From CAZPNX01 sp964518765 (GTDB lineage: Bacteria; Edwardsbacteria; AC1; EtOH8), in NCBI GenBank assembly GCA_964518765.1, contig CAZFJC010000013.1, forward strand, positions 1-64,000: DNA of 64,000 bases, given 5' to 3'. Below are positions 26,701-34,782 of the stretch, one piece after another (the stretch's first letter is position 1; each line of letters begins with the position of its first letter). Made by a program: the position numbers and the translations under genes. A model generated the notes under the pieces. The model worked only from the letters and a program-made list of their open reading frames with translations. It was not told the DNA's origin and did no database searches.

Positions 26701-28037
26701 ACATAGGCCGGGAGGGCTACATCAACCCGACCCTCCGGGACGAGTTCAAGAGGCGCATCGAACGCGACGGTTCAATCGCTGATTTCGTCAGCCGATGGCG
26801 GCGCCGCGACGGGTCCGAGCTAATAGTCAGCGAGAACGCCCGGGCGGTGCGGGACCCCGAGGGCAACATCCTCTATTACGAAGGTACGGTGGAGGACATC
26901 ACCGAACGCACCCGGTCCGATCTGGCGCTGCTGGATGAGAAGAACAAGCTTTCCCGGCTGTTCGACGTCAGCCTGGCCGTGGCCGGCTCCGGCACAGTCC
27001 AGGAGATGATGGACCGCACCATGCACGGCCTCGATGAGTTGAAGCTGTTCGGACGGATGGTGATGGTGGTGGCCCGGGGGAAGGGCGGTGTGCCCTGGCT
27101 ATCTTTCGTCGGGCTCAATGGGGAAGACCTGGACCTGATCCGCCGCTCGCCGCCCGTGCCCCCAGACCAAATAGACGGCCTGCTGGACCGGAATCACCGG
27201 ATCTGCAACTCGTACTATCTGCCCGATAGCAAACAGGGCTCCCGGAGGCTTCTGGCCCTGACCCGTGCCTCTCGCCCGGCGGAAAATGCCGACTGGAATG
27301 CCGGAGACTGCCTGGTAGTGCCGCTGGTGGCTAAGCAGAATATCATCGGCTATCTATCGATGATGGATCCGGCCGACGGCCGGATGCCGGCCATCGAGAT
27401 CGTCAGGCTGCTGGAGCTTTACGCCAACCAGGCGGCCACCGCCATAGTAAACCTAAGCCTCTACGATGACCTTGAGGCCAGCTATTACGACACCCTAAAA
27501 GCCTTTGTGGCCGCCATGGAGGCCAAGGACCCATACACTAAGGGACATTCCGAAAACGTCCAGGCATTTTCCCTCCGATTGGCGCGGCATCTGGGCCTGT
27601 CCGGTGACCGCCTCCGGGCCATCGACTACAGCTCTCTGTTGCACGACATCGGCAAGCTGGGCGTCCCTGAGGACATCCTCAACAAGCCGGGGTCGCTCAC
27701 CGAGGAGGAATACCTGGCGGTCAAGCAGCATCCGGCCCTCGGCAGCCAGATGGTCTCGGGCATTGGCAGCTTGGCCACCAGTGCCCCCATCATCCACGCC
27801 CACCACGAGTTCTTCGACGGGCGCGGTTACCCCGAGGGAAGGCGGGGCCAGGATATACCGCTGGAGGCCAGGATCATCGCCGTGGCCGACGCCTATGAGG
27901 CCATGACCTCGGATCGTCCCTACCGTCGCGCCTATACGTCGGAGGAGGCCTTACGCCGCCTTAGGGAGGCCTCGGCCAGCCAGTTCGACCCCGAGCTGGT
28001 GGGGGCCTTTATCATGATGCTGCAGTCCGATGAATGA
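23763..28037 (+). CDS. Multi-PAS/GAF HD-GYP cyclic-di-GMP phosphodiesterase
   Basis: A 1424-residue soluble signalling protein. Order: PAS1 (about 12-135), GAF1 (139-305), PAS2 (309-420), PAS3 (426-548), PAS4 (552-676), PAS5 (678-804), PAS6 (806-930), PAS7 (933-1052), GAF2 (1056-1225) and HD-GYP (1241-1424). The output domain keeps the HD pair (LLHDIGKLG), downstream metal His residues and GRGYPEG, so it should hydrolyse cyclic di-GMP. No GGDEF domain, membrane segment or kinase is present, so seven PAS and two GAF domains feed a single degradative output. It has a GAGGAG ribosome site and appears monocistronic. Confidence 0.92.
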   Translation: MSPRTKKPMASVKAEWLSHIAEQLGEGIAVADLKGRLVFVNQAWAKMHGYSVPELVGRNIHIGHNARQMREDVIPFNRKVMRFGKWSGRVGHIRRDGTPFMTEMTTTILRDYERRPAGIIGFAKDISDRLRAEEAHQTLERVMAMFGQANRAVGRAADEKSLLQEICDIIVRIGGYAMSWAGVSEPENGGKIRPLVSSGAELGYLRAVAIGLKGRLGSGPTGRALRTGRPAVSQNLLIDPRYRPWRQEARKWGYASSAAFPLMHGRERLGVLNVYSGRPGAFGGQELSLLCQLADNLSRGLALLRQQRIDRLFFEALPDFFFRLDASGTILDYRGGSGGKNYASPSELVGRKVSSVLPKNASILIGDALGRILRSRRMESFEYTHKIRDKARHYEARLLPLTEGQAAVLVRDITRHRQAEVELIRSRRQFQTLAGISPVGIFQTRPDGYTTYVNPQWCRIAGITSQQALGNGWLRAVHPDDRKRVGGGWRRAIGGRRPSSTLYRFLHRDGRVRWVIGQALPEKDPQGRTIGYVGTVTDVTEYKAAEDKLRACADFNQAIIASSPIGIAIRDRSGRLVSYNKAWERLWAMPLSMIEEMKQAMTPDLLRRIYWYVPEHLPKIARVFRKGGSYYIPEIHFPKRRPGQAEWINQHFYTIPDARGRVDKIVVMVEDISERKRAEQEALMLSQAVRCSSECINVTDLDNNILFVNQAFCRAYGYKESELLGRNISLVIPPGPDLEAVEDIRRRTLAGGWQGELENLKKDGSRFPVQLSTSVVRDEQGQPRYLIGITRDISERKRAEAALRESEARYRLLVQHAPAGIFEFDYVKGRISDANDVMCQYTGYSREEILAMDPLDLLDDESRDLHLKRLSLAQAGADLPQEAEYRIRCKDGRTIWGHFMSRYVFAGGRPVRATTVVHDVTEARLAAQRLAESEIKYRQIFEGIAEGVYRSTPDGRVLMANPALVRLLGYSSLEELQKVDIGREGYINPTLRDEFKRRIERDGSIADFVSRWRRRDGSELIVSENARAVRDPEGNILYYEGTVEDITERTRSDLALLDEKNKLSRLFDVSLAVAGSGTVQEMMDRTMHGLDELKLFGRMVMVVARGKGGVPWLSFVGLNGEDLDLIRRSPPVPPDQIDGLLDRNHRICNSYYLPDSKQGSRRLLALTRASRPAENADWNAGDCLVVPLVAKQNIIGYLSMMDPADGRMPAIEIVRLLELYANQAATAIVNLSLYDDLEASYYDTLKAFVAAMEAKDPYTKGHSENVQAFSLRLARHLGLSGDRLRAIDYSSLLHDIGKLGVPEDILNKPGSLTEEEYLAVKQHPALGSQMVSGIGSLATSAPIIHAHHEFFDGRGYPEGRRGQDIPLEARIIAVADAYEAMTSDRPYRRAYTSEEALRRLREASASQFDPELVGAFIMMLQSDE

Positions 28038-28148
28038 GACATACCGGGCGCAATCTTCGAATGGGACTGGACGATGGCCGTTGAGGTTCTAGTATTTGAC
28101 TCTCAGGCATGATCCGCCTTGTTGATCCCGAAGCCGTTTTCCCAACCC

Positions 28149-28181
28149 CAAAAAAGAGGGAGTTGACCGAAGTCAACTCCC
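28149..28181 (-). terminator. Terminator of the receiver-HNH-receiver operon
   Basis: On the minus strand a perfect 10-bp hairpin (GGGAGTTGAC/GTCAACTCCC, loop TTCG) is followed by a TCTTTTTT run. Confidence 0.85.
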
Positions 28182-28205
28182 TGGTCGCTTTTGCTTTTTC
28201 AAGCC

Positions 28206-28574
28206 TCAGCCCATCAGGTCCTCCACCGCCCGGGCCACCGCCAAACAGTCGGCCGGTTTTGCCAGGCAGAGGTCGGCCTGGGCCCCGGCCGCACCGTCCG
28301 GATTGGAGGATATCAGCACCAGGCGTATGTCCCTGGTCAAGGGATCGGCCCGCAGCCGCTCGCACAGCTCTCGGCCGCCGATTCCCTGGATGTCCTCGTC
28401 CACCACCATCAGCTCCGGTCCCAGCTCCCTGGCCATCTGTAGCGCCTGGAAGCCGTTGAACGCCTGGCTGACGTCGTAGTCGTCGCGGGCTAGCTCCTCG
28501 GATACGCCGAAAAGGAGGTCTCGGTCGTTGTCGGCGACCACGAGCTTTCGAGCGCAGCCTCGACCGTTCTTCAT
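28206..28574 (-). CDS. Single-domain response regulator receiver protein
   Basis: A 122-residue stand-alone receiver domain. The acidic pocket (ADND), phosphoacceptor Asp in VVDEDI, the Ser/Thr position (ISS) and the Lys (AKP) are all present, so phosphorylation looks possible. The ATG overlaps the stop of the HNH-like gene upstream (ATGA), which fixes this start; longer readings run into that gene. No output domain is attached, so it would act by protein contact, as CheY or Spo0F do. It is the last gene of a three-gene overlapping operon. Confidence 0.85.
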   Translation of the reverse strand: MKNGRGCARKLVVADNDRDLLFGVSEELARDDYDVSQAFNGFQALQMARELGPELMVVDEDIQGIGGRELCERLRADPLTRDIRLVLISSNPDGAAGAQADLCLAKPADCLAVARAVEDLMG

Positions 28575-28900
28575 ACGCCCTCGGGGCCGGTGGTTGAAGG
28601 CTCCTCGGCCGGCTTCCCCAGATATACCCCCAGATCCCACACCCCCTCCTTGAAGCGCGCCGGATCGAACTCCCAAGGCAGCAGGTCATCCTTCTGGTGG
28701 CTGCAGGCCAGGCAGCAGGCGGTTCGGTTTTCCAGGCAATCCAATCCTCCCCTGGAGAGGGGAATGAAAAGGTCTACCACCCAGGCCCCACGTTCGGAGT
28801 ACATGGCGAAGGCGTGAAAAGCCAACTCGCGGCCGCAGTAGAGGCATTGCCCCCGGCTGCGGTTGAAGACCTCTATCCTCTGCTCCTCTTCACATTGCAT
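28571..28900 (-). CDS. Degenerate HNH-type zinc protein
   Basis: A 109-residue protein with an HNH fold signature: first Cys pair CLYC, IPLSRGG, LENR and second Cys pair in CCLAC. The catalytic His that normally sits in a DHIIP-type motif is replaced by Leu (VDLFIP), while the zinc-binding Cys are kept, so nuclease activity is doubtful and a structural or DNA-binding role is more likely. It is sandwiched between two receiver genes and overlaps both (11 bases upstream, four downstream), which implies coordinated expression. Its biological role is unknown. Confidence 0.7.
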   Translation of the reverse strand: MQCEEEQRIEVFNRSRGQCLYCGRELAFHAFAMYSERGAWVVDLFIPLSRGGLDCLENRTACCLACSHQKDDLLPWEFDPARFKEGVWDLGVYLGKPAEEPSTTGPEGV

Positions 28901-29327
28901 CGGTCTCTCCTTCTAATCCCTCACCCCCGGCCATCCCTGGATTGCGGCCGGGCCGGTGCTCCAGCCCGAGGCTGAGCAGGGCCTTCTCCAGGAGACCCGG
29001 GGCCTCGTCCTTCTTCAGGCAGAAGGCCGCCCCCAGCTCCTGGGCGTGGCGGGCCAGATCGGGTCCGCAGAAATCGGTGATGATGATAATCTCCGTCCCG
29101 GCGCTGGCGCGCCTGGCCTGCCATAGCACCTTGAGGGCCTCCTCCTGCCTGGCGGCGTCGGGCATCACCTCGGAGATCACCAGATCGTAGCCGCCCCGCC
29201 ATAGCTTGGGGTAGGCGGCCACCGGGTTATGGGCTACGTCAAGCTCGGCGTCCATAACCTCGAGCACTCCCATCAGGGATGGATCGATGCCGTGGTTGTC
29301 TCCCACCATCAGGATACGCTTAGCCAC
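28890..29327 (-). CDS. Degenerate response regulator receiver protein (Glu at phospho-site)
   Basis: A 145-residue receiver-like protein. The pocket Asp (GDNH), Thr (IIIT) and Lys (LKK) are recognisable, but the phosphoacceptor Asp is Glu (ISEVMP), a change that can mimic the phosphorylated state or mark an atypical receiver. About 25 Gly-rich residues follow the domain. The start is a GTG with an AGGAGG site. It is the first gene of the operon with the HNH-like protein and a second receiver; no kinase is adjacent, although the NarL pair lies just downstream on the same strand's upstream side. Confidence 0.75.
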   Translation of the reverse strand: MAKRILMVGDNHGIDPSLMGVLEVMDAELDVAHNPVAAYPKLWRGGYDLVISEVMPDAARQEEALKVLWQARRASAGTEIIIITDFCGPDLARHAQELGAAFCLKKDEAPGLLEKALLSLGLEHRPGRNPGMAGGEGLEGETDAM

Positions 29328-29359
29328 CGGCCCTCCTCTTCGATCGTGATTTTACTGGT

Positions 29360-29389
29360 ATGATAACCATAGGACCGGCACTCTGGCAA
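29360..29389 (-). promoter_or_regulatory. Promoter of the receiver-HNH-receiver operon
   Basis: TTGCCA (29384-29389), 18 bases and TATCAT (29360-29365) on the minus strand, about 33 bases before the GTG start. Confidence 0.6.
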
Positions 29390-29463
29390 TGGATTTATGG
29401 CTTAACATCGCATAGGGCAAATTCAGTAAAAAAAGCGCCTGCTATCCAAGCGGAGGGCAGGGC

Positions 29464-29499
29464 AAAAGAGCGGCGGGCCGTCCTGGGACGGCCCGCCGC
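29464..29499 (-). terminator. Terminator of the histidine kinase/NarL operon
   Basis: A perfect 14-bp GC-rich inverted repeat (29470-29499) is followed on the minus strand by CTTTTG, about 57 bases past the regulator's stop codon. Confidence 0.75.
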
Positions 29500-29555
29500 C
29501 TGGCGATCTTGAGCCGCTGGCTTTATCCCTGATATTTAATCTCTAATCTACGCCC

Positions 29556-30221
29556 CTATTGCTTCAGCCAGTTGATGGCATAGTGGGCCAGCTCCGAGGA
29601 ATTCTTGAGGTTGAGCTTCTTCTTGATCTTCTCCTTATAGACCTGGATGGTCTTGTGGCTCAGGCCCAGCATGGAGGCCATCTCCTGGTTCTTTCTTCCC
29701 ATGCCCACCAGCCTCAGCACCTCCATCTCCCGGTCGGTCAGGTTCTCCACCAGCAGGGTCTTGGCCCCGGTGTCGCGGCCGACGATCTTCTCCAGCAGTA
29801 GGCTGGAGAAATTCTCGCTGAGATAGACCTTGCCCGCCAGCACCCGGCGCACCGCGTTCAGCAGCTCCTCGTTGGCCTCCTTTTTCATGATGTAGCCCCT
29901 GGCGCCGGCCTTGAGGGCCCGCTCGGCGTAGATGGCCTCGTCGTATATCGAGAGAATCAGCACCGCCAGCCGGGGGGAGCGTTTGTGGAGCGACTTGGTC
30001 AGCTCCAAGCCGTCAGCCCCCTTGAGCCCGATGTCGATGATGGCCAGGTCCGGCTTGGTCTTGGCGATCTCCTCCAGCGCCTGCTGGGTATCGGCTGCCT
30101 CGCCCACCACCCTCAGGTCCCCCTGCATATCCAGGAGCATCTTCAGCCCCTGCCTCACCAGCGGATGATCGTCGACGATGAACACCGAGCGCCTGGCATT
30201 ACGGTTTCCAGCTTTTTCCAT
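29556..30221 (-). CDS. NarL/FixJ-family response regulator
   Basis: A 221-residue two-domain transcription factor. The receiver (about 12-130) has DDH, phosphoacceptor Asp in IIDIGL, Ser in LS and Lys in KKE. The LuxR-type helix-turn-helix (about 155-215) shows LTDREMEVLRLV and the recognition-helix segment HKTIQVYKEKIKKKL. It starts directly after the stop of the multi-PAS histidine kinase, with GGGAGGAG before the ATG, so the two form a cognate two-component system. Target genes are unknown. Confidence 0.95.
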   Translation of the reverse strand: MEKAGNRNARRSVFIVDDHPLVRQGLKMLLDMQGDLRVVGEAADTQQALEEIAKTKPDLAIIDIGLKGADGLELTKSLHKRSPRLAVLILSIYDEAIYAERALKAGARGYIMKKEANEELLNAVRRVLAGKVYLSENFSSLLLEKIVGRDTGAKTLLVENLTDREMEVLRLVGMGRKNQEMASMLGLSHKTIQVYKEKIKKKLNLKNSSELAHYAINWLKQ

Positions 30222-33200
30222 CTATCTCCTCCCTCTGTTCGTTATCGTCCTATGGGGGATGCTGAACAGGCAACGCACCACCGTGCCGCCCTTGCCTCCC
30301 GGAACGATCTCCAGCTCCGCCCCGATGATGTCGGCCCGGTATCTCATGATATTCAGCCCCATCCCCTGGGAAGCCTCTCTTCCGGAAGGCAGTCCGAGGC
30401 CGTCGTTGGCTATGGACAGCAGGCCCCGCTCCTTCTCCCGGCGCAGGGTGACCTCGATGGTCTTTGGAGCGGCGTGCTTTAGGGCGTTGTTGACCGCCTC
30501 CTGGGCAATGCGGTAGAGGTGGGTGGCCGCGGCCAGGTCTTCGATCTCCAGAGTCTCGTCCAGCGCCGCCCGGCAATCCACCCCCAGGGCCGAGGTCGCC
30601 CGGCAGAGCTCAGCCAGGCCCACGGCCAGCCCGCCCTGTTTGATGCTCAGCGGGGAGAGTCCCCGGGCCAGGGCCGAGACTTGTTCCATGGTCTGCCGGT
30701 TCAGCCGGGCGATGGCCATGAGATCGCCATCGTCCGGCAGCCGGCCCTCCTTCAGCTTCTGTCTCAGGGCCCCGATCCTAAGCGAAGTCGAGGTCAGCAT
30801 CTGGTTGACGCCGTCGTGCAAGTCGTGTCCGATCTGGTACTGCACCCGGTCCCCGACCTCCAGCACCTCCTTTTCCAAACGCTTCCGTTCGGTGATGTCC
30901 CGGTGGAAACCCAGGAAGTATGACCTTTCCCCGATGCGCACCACGCTGCTGGATACCTGAAGCGGAAACCTCTGTCCGTCCCGGCGGTAGTGCTCCACCT
31001 CGAAACGGAGGTGCTCGCCGGACAGCATCCTCTCCAGCCGCTTTTTGATAAGCCTGGCGCTCTCCGGGGTGTCCAGGTCCTCCAGCCTCAAGCGGCTCAT
31101 CTCCTCGGGGCTGCCGTAGCCGTGCATCCTGGCGAAAGATTCATTGACGATAAGTTCTCCCCCCTCCACCGGCATCAGCATGATGCCGTCCGAGGCCTGG
31201 TTGAACAGGGTGCGGTACCTCTCCTCGCTGTCCCTCAGCGCCTGTTCGGCCCGCTTGCGGTCGCTTATATTTCTGATCACCCCCAAAATACTGGCGGGAC
31301 GTCCTTGCTCATCCCTGACCACCATGGCGGTTACCCCACACCATACGGTCCCCCCCGACTTAAGCCGGCATTCCAAGTCCAGGGTACCCGAGAGGGGTCC
31401 CTCAGCCTGGCCTTTCTTGAGGACCGCGGCTCCCTCCCTATGGATGGCCCTTAATGACTCCAACGACCCCGGAGCCACCAAGCCCTCCATCCCCAAGGCC
31501 ATGGCCTCCTCGATGGAGTAGCCCTGCAAACGTTGGATCGAAGGGCTGATATAGGTGAACCTGTTGTTCAAGTCCGCAGTAAAAATAACCTCCGCGCTGA
31601 TTTCGGCCAGCAGCCGGTAGCGCTCCTCGCTCTCCCGCAACGCCCTCTCCGCCCTCTTGCGCTCGGTGATATCCCGGACCACCGCCATGAACCCGGAAGG
31701 ACGGCCGTCGGCCCCGGGCAGGGTCGAGGCGCTAAGTTCCGCCTCGAATATGCTCCCGTCGCGGCGCAACATGCGATACTCGACGGCATGTACCGGCTGT
31801 CCATAGAGCGATTTCCTGGCGTTGTCGGCCGCCCTGGGCCTGTCCTCGGGTACTATGAAATCATAGACATCAGCCCCCATCAGCATCGACGGGTCGGCCA
31901 CCCCGTTCATGTCGGCCGCCCTTTGGTTGGCGGCCGTCACCTTTCCCTTCAGGTCGGAGACGATGATGGCGTCCGGCGAGGTCTCCACCAAGGTCCGGTA
32001 CTTTAGCTCGCTGGCCCGCAGGGCCTCCTCGGCCCTCTTCCATTCGGTGATGTCCCTGAATATGCCGAAGGTGCCTATGAGCCTGCCCAGGCGGTCGCTC
32101 TGGGGGGTGGCGGTTACCAGGATCCGCCTGGCCTGTTTGCCCTGGCGGACTATGCTCAGTTCATAGGTGCTTTTGACGTTCTGGCGGCGCAGCCTGGTCT
32201 GCCTGACGGCCTCGTTGTACTGCTTCGGGGTGGTAAAATCCCTCAGGCTCTTTCCGATCAATTCCCCAGGCCCTACCCCGAATATCTGCTCGGCGGCCGG
32301 ATTGGCGAAGACGAACCTCTCCGAGAGGTCGACGATGCCGATGCCCTCGCCCTGGTTCTGCACCAAGGTCCGCAGCTGGCGCTCGCTGTCGCGTAGGGCT
32401 GCCTCCGTCTCGCGCCGCCGGGTTATATCCCTGACCACGGAGACGATCTGCGGCCCCGCCTCTCCGTCAACCACCGTGGCGTTTATCTCCACCGGTACCG
32501 CCGTCCCGTCGGGGTGTACGAAGTCCAGTTCCAGCATTCGCGCCGAGCCGCGTCGCAGGCATTTTTTGATCTCCGCCCGGCTTCGATCTCGATCGTGGGC
32601 GGCTGTCCAATCCGTGATCGGCCTGCCGATTATCGAGCCCAGCGCCTTGCGGCCGGTCAGCCTCAGGTACTCTCGGTTGGCATCCAGCACCAAGCCCCGG
32701 GCGTCCAGGATGACATAGCCGGTGTCGGTGGCCTCCACCAGAGCCCGGTACTTGCCCTCGCTCTGACGGACGGCATCCGCCAGCCTCTGCCACTCGGTAA
32801 TGTCCCGGGCCGAGACCGCCAGCAGCCTGCGAGCGCCTTTCCCCGGGTAGCGGCTGGCGTTGAATTCCAGGATCCTGATCCCGCCGTCCTTGGTCCTGGC
32901 CTCGCAGACCACCGGCCCGGTTTCATCGCCGGCCGCCGCCGTTCTAAATAGACGCTTCAGCCCGGCGACCTGCCGGGCGGGGATGGCGCCATAGAGGATC
33001 CTCCCGTCCCTGATTATCGCCTCGGAGCTGTATCCCAGTATCCTCTCCACCGAAGGCGAAACCGCCCGAAACCTCAGGCCGTGGTCCAGGGTGAAGAGGA
33101 TGTCTCTGGAATTTTCGAAATGCACCCGGTAATGGTCGATTTCGACCACGCCCGGCGAACCCGAAGCTGCTGGCACGGAAAAACGTCTTCCGGCGCTGAG

Positions 33201-33227
33201 GGGTTTACCTTTTTTTCTCTTCGGCAT
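30222..33227 (-). CDS. Six-PAS sensor histidine kinase (HisKA_3/NarX-DegS type)
   Basis: A soluble kinase of about 1001 residues. Six PAS domains follow one another (about 25-145, 150-270, 275-400, 402-525, 527-655, 657-780). Then comes a HisKA_3 dimerisation domain with the phospho-acceptor His in IGHDLHDGVNQ, and a HATPase (about 890-985) with an EAVNNALKHA N-box and NDGLGL. The ATG at 33227 is chosen because it begins just before the first PAS; earlier in-frame starts encode low-quality sequence. There is no membrane segment, so it senses cytoplasmic cues such as redox, heme, flavin or small ligands. The NarL-type partner follows immediately. Confidence 0.92.
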   Translation of the reverse strand: MPKRKKGKPLSAGRRFSVPAASGSPGVVEIDHYRVHFENSRDILFTLDHGLRFRAVSPSVERILGYSSEAIIRDGRILYGAIPARQVAGLKRLFRTAAAGDETGPVVCEARTKDGGIRILEFNASRYPGKGARRLLAVSARDITEWQRLADAVRQSEGKYRALVEATDTGYVILDARGLVLDANREYLRLTGRKALGSIIGRPITDWTAAHDRDRSRAEIKKCLRRGSARMLELDFVHPDGTAVPVEINATVVDGEAGPQIVSVVRDITRRRETEAALRDSERQLRTLVQNQGEGIGIVDLSERFVFANPAAEQIFGVGPGELIGKSLRDFTTPKQYNEAVRQTRLRRQNVKSTYELSIVRQGKQARRILVTATPQSDRLGRLIGTFGIFRDITEWKRAEEALRASELKYRTLVETSPDAIIVSDLKGKVTAANQRAADMNGVADPSMLMGADVYDFIVPEDRPRAADNARKSLYGQPVHAVEYRMLRRDGSIFEAELSASTLPGADGRPSGFMAVVRDITERKRAERALRESEERYRLLAEISAEVIFTADLNNRFTYISPSIQRLQGYSIEEAMALGMEGLVAPGSLESLRAIHREGAAVLKKGQAEGPLSGTLDLECRLKSGGTVWCGVTAMVVRDEQGRPASILGVIRNISDRKRAEQALRDSEERYRTLFNQASDGIMLMPVEGGELIVNESFARMHGYGSPEEMSRLRLEDLDTPESARLIKKRLERMLSGEHLRFEVEHYRRDGQRFPLQVSSSVVRIGERSYFLGFHRDITERKRLEKEVLEVGDRVQYQIGHDLHDGVNQMLTSTSLRIGALRQKLKEGRLPDDGDLMAIARLNRQTMEQVSALARGLSPLSIKQGGLAVGLAELCRATSALGVDCRAALDETLEIEDLAAATHLYRIAQEAVNNALKHAAPKTIEVTLRREKERGLLSIANDGLGLPSGREASQGMGLNIMRYRADIIGAELEIVPGGKGGTVVRCLFSIPHRTITNRGRR

Positions 33228-33297
33228 CTCTTGGGTTAATGATATAACACCTTCAGGTAAAAAGCAACTGCTAGGCGGAGGCCGTGGTGGAAATCGC

Positions 33298-33326
33298 TTT
33301 ACTTTTGCTCCGGCATGTATTAGTAT
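33298..33326 (+). promoter_or_regulatory. Probable promoter of TPR paralogue 2
   Basis: TTTACT (33298-33303), 17 bases and TAGTAT (33321-33326), ending ten bases before the ATG. If used, only about 3-4 leader bases would remain. An AAGG five bases before the ATG could be a ribosome site if transcription starts further upstream, so this case is ambiguous. Confidence 0.45.
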
Positions 33327-33336
33327 TAAGGCTACA

Positions 33337-34722
33337 ATGGAAAGGCCAGGCACCAATAACGGTGGCCCACCGAGCGACGCCCTGGAGGCCATGTTCGCCT
33401 CGTCGCAGGGAGCCGCCAGGTTCGAACTGGGCCTGCAGCTGGCGGACCGGCTGATCGTCAGATCCGATTATCCCCGGGCGCTGGAGGTCGTCGAGGGCCT
33501 CCAGGAACTGGCCCCCGACGAGTCCCGGGCCGCCCTGGTCAGCCAGAAGCTGGGGAGGATCTTCCTGCGCCTCAGCCGCTACGACCAGGCATATCATCAT
33601 CTGGGCCAGGCCCTCACCCGGCTGGGATCGAACCCCGAGAGCCTGGAGCTGTTCCTGGTCTACCATGACCTGGCCTGGATGTTCTACCGGCAGGGGCAGC
33701 TGGTCAAGGCCCGCAGCTACCTGGAGGGGGCCGAGCTGGTGCTCGACCTCCGCTCCGACCGCGAGCCCGGGATCGAGGCGGCCCGGGCCGATCTGCTGCA
33801 CGTCTCGTCCCTGATAGAGGCGGCCTCGGCCAATCACGATCTGGCCCTGACCCTGCTGGAGGACGAGCGCCAGATACGCCTGCGGCTGGGCGACCGCTCC
33901 AGGCTGGCCGCGGTCTTCAACAAGATCAGCGGCGTCCACCAAGCCAGGGGCGACATGATCCGGGCCCGCCGCTACCAGGAGCAGGCTTTGGAGATGGCCC
34001 TCGAGTGCGGCGACCGCTTCCGGGAGGCGGTGTCGCTTAAGAATCTGGGGGAGATAAGCCACAGCCTGGGCGACCTGGAGAGATCGGAGGAATACTTCCT
34101 GAAGTCCCTGGAGCTCTCCCAGCAGGTGGGCAACCGCCTGGGCGGGGCCTTCGCCCGGGCCGGCCTAGGGAGGATCCTCACCAGCCGCGGCCGGTACGCC
34201 GAGGCCGAGGAGCACCTGCTGGCCGCCCTGGAGATATCGCGCCAGGTAAAGAGCCGGGAGCGGGAATCATCGGTGCTGGCCGATCTGGCCGAGCTGTACT
34301 GCGAGTGGGGCCGAGCCGACCTGGCCACCAAGCAGCTGGACGCGGCCGAGTCCCTCAACAACGAGCGCGAGCAGTTCCTGTCGGCCCGCCACCAGATCGT
34401 GGCCGCCAAGGTGCTGTTCCGGGCCGGCAAGGCCCAGTCCCTGAGCCAGGCCAGGATCATCCTCGAGGGCCTGGTGTCCCATCCCATTATGATCGACGAC
34501 GAGGAGAGCCTTTCCTCGACCGAGCTGGAGATTGAGGCCAACCTGCTGCTGTCCCAGGTCCTGGCCAAATTGGGCTTCAGAGGCCGTTCCCAGACCGCGG
34601 CCGCCAAGGCCCAGGCCCTGACGGCCGAGTTCAGCTACAACTTTGACACACGGACCAAGGAGGCCTACTTCGCCAAGCCCGAGGTGCGGAGGGTGTTCGA
34701 GTGGCAGAAGGAGCTGGGCTAG
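33337..34722 (+). CDS. TPR-repeat protein, paralogue 2
   Basis: A 461-residue protein of tetratricopeptide repeats (about 25-440) without a catalytic domain, related along its full length to the protein at 19133: AWMFYRQG near residue 108-115, IDDE near 388 and a C-terminal YFAKPEV motif. It is transcribed divergently from the six-PAS histidine kinase, with about 110 bases between the two starts. That placement, and the similarity of its C-terminal motif to TPR parts of signalling ATPases, suggest a role as a signalling scaffold. Its direct partner is not known. A strong bidirectional hairpin follows. Confidence 0.8.
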   Translation: MERPGTNNGGPPSDALEAMFASSQGAARFELGLQLADRLIVRSDYPRALEVVEGLQELAPDESRAALVSQKLGRIFLRLSRYDQAYHHLGQALTRLGSNPESLELFLVYHDLAWMFYRQGQLVKARSYLEGAELVLDLRSDREPGIEAARADLLHVSSLIEAASANHDLALTLLEDERQIRLRLGDRSRLAAVFNKISGVHQARGDMIRARRYQEQALEMALECGDRFREAVSLKNLGEISHSLGDLERSEEYFLKSLELSQQVGNRLGGAFARAGLGRILTSRGRYAEAEEHLLAALEISRQVKSRERESSVLADLAELYCEWGRADLATKQLDAAESLNNEREQFLSARHQIVAAKVLFRAGKAQSLSQARIILEGLVSHPIMIDDEESLSSTELEIEANLLLSQVLAKLGFRGRSQTAAAKAQALTAEFSYNFDTRTKEAYFAKPEVRRVFEWQKELG

Positions 34723-34733
34723 CGCCAATCGTC

Positions 34734-34770
34734 GGAAAAGCCCCACCCTGATGAAGGGTGGGGCTTTTCC
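34734..34770. terminator. Bidirectional terminator after TPR paralogue 2
   Basis: A long perfect inverted repeat (GGAAAAGCCCCACCCT, loop GATGA, and complement) with A-rich and T-rich flanks lies between two convergent genes. Confidence 0.85.
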
Positions 34771-34782
34771 GATTACAGGTTA

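Noticed and set aside
28571..28900. Homing or restriction HNH nuclease
   Set aside because: The catalytic His is Leu, and the gene overlaps two receiver genes in an operon rather than lying in an intron, prophage or restriction locus.
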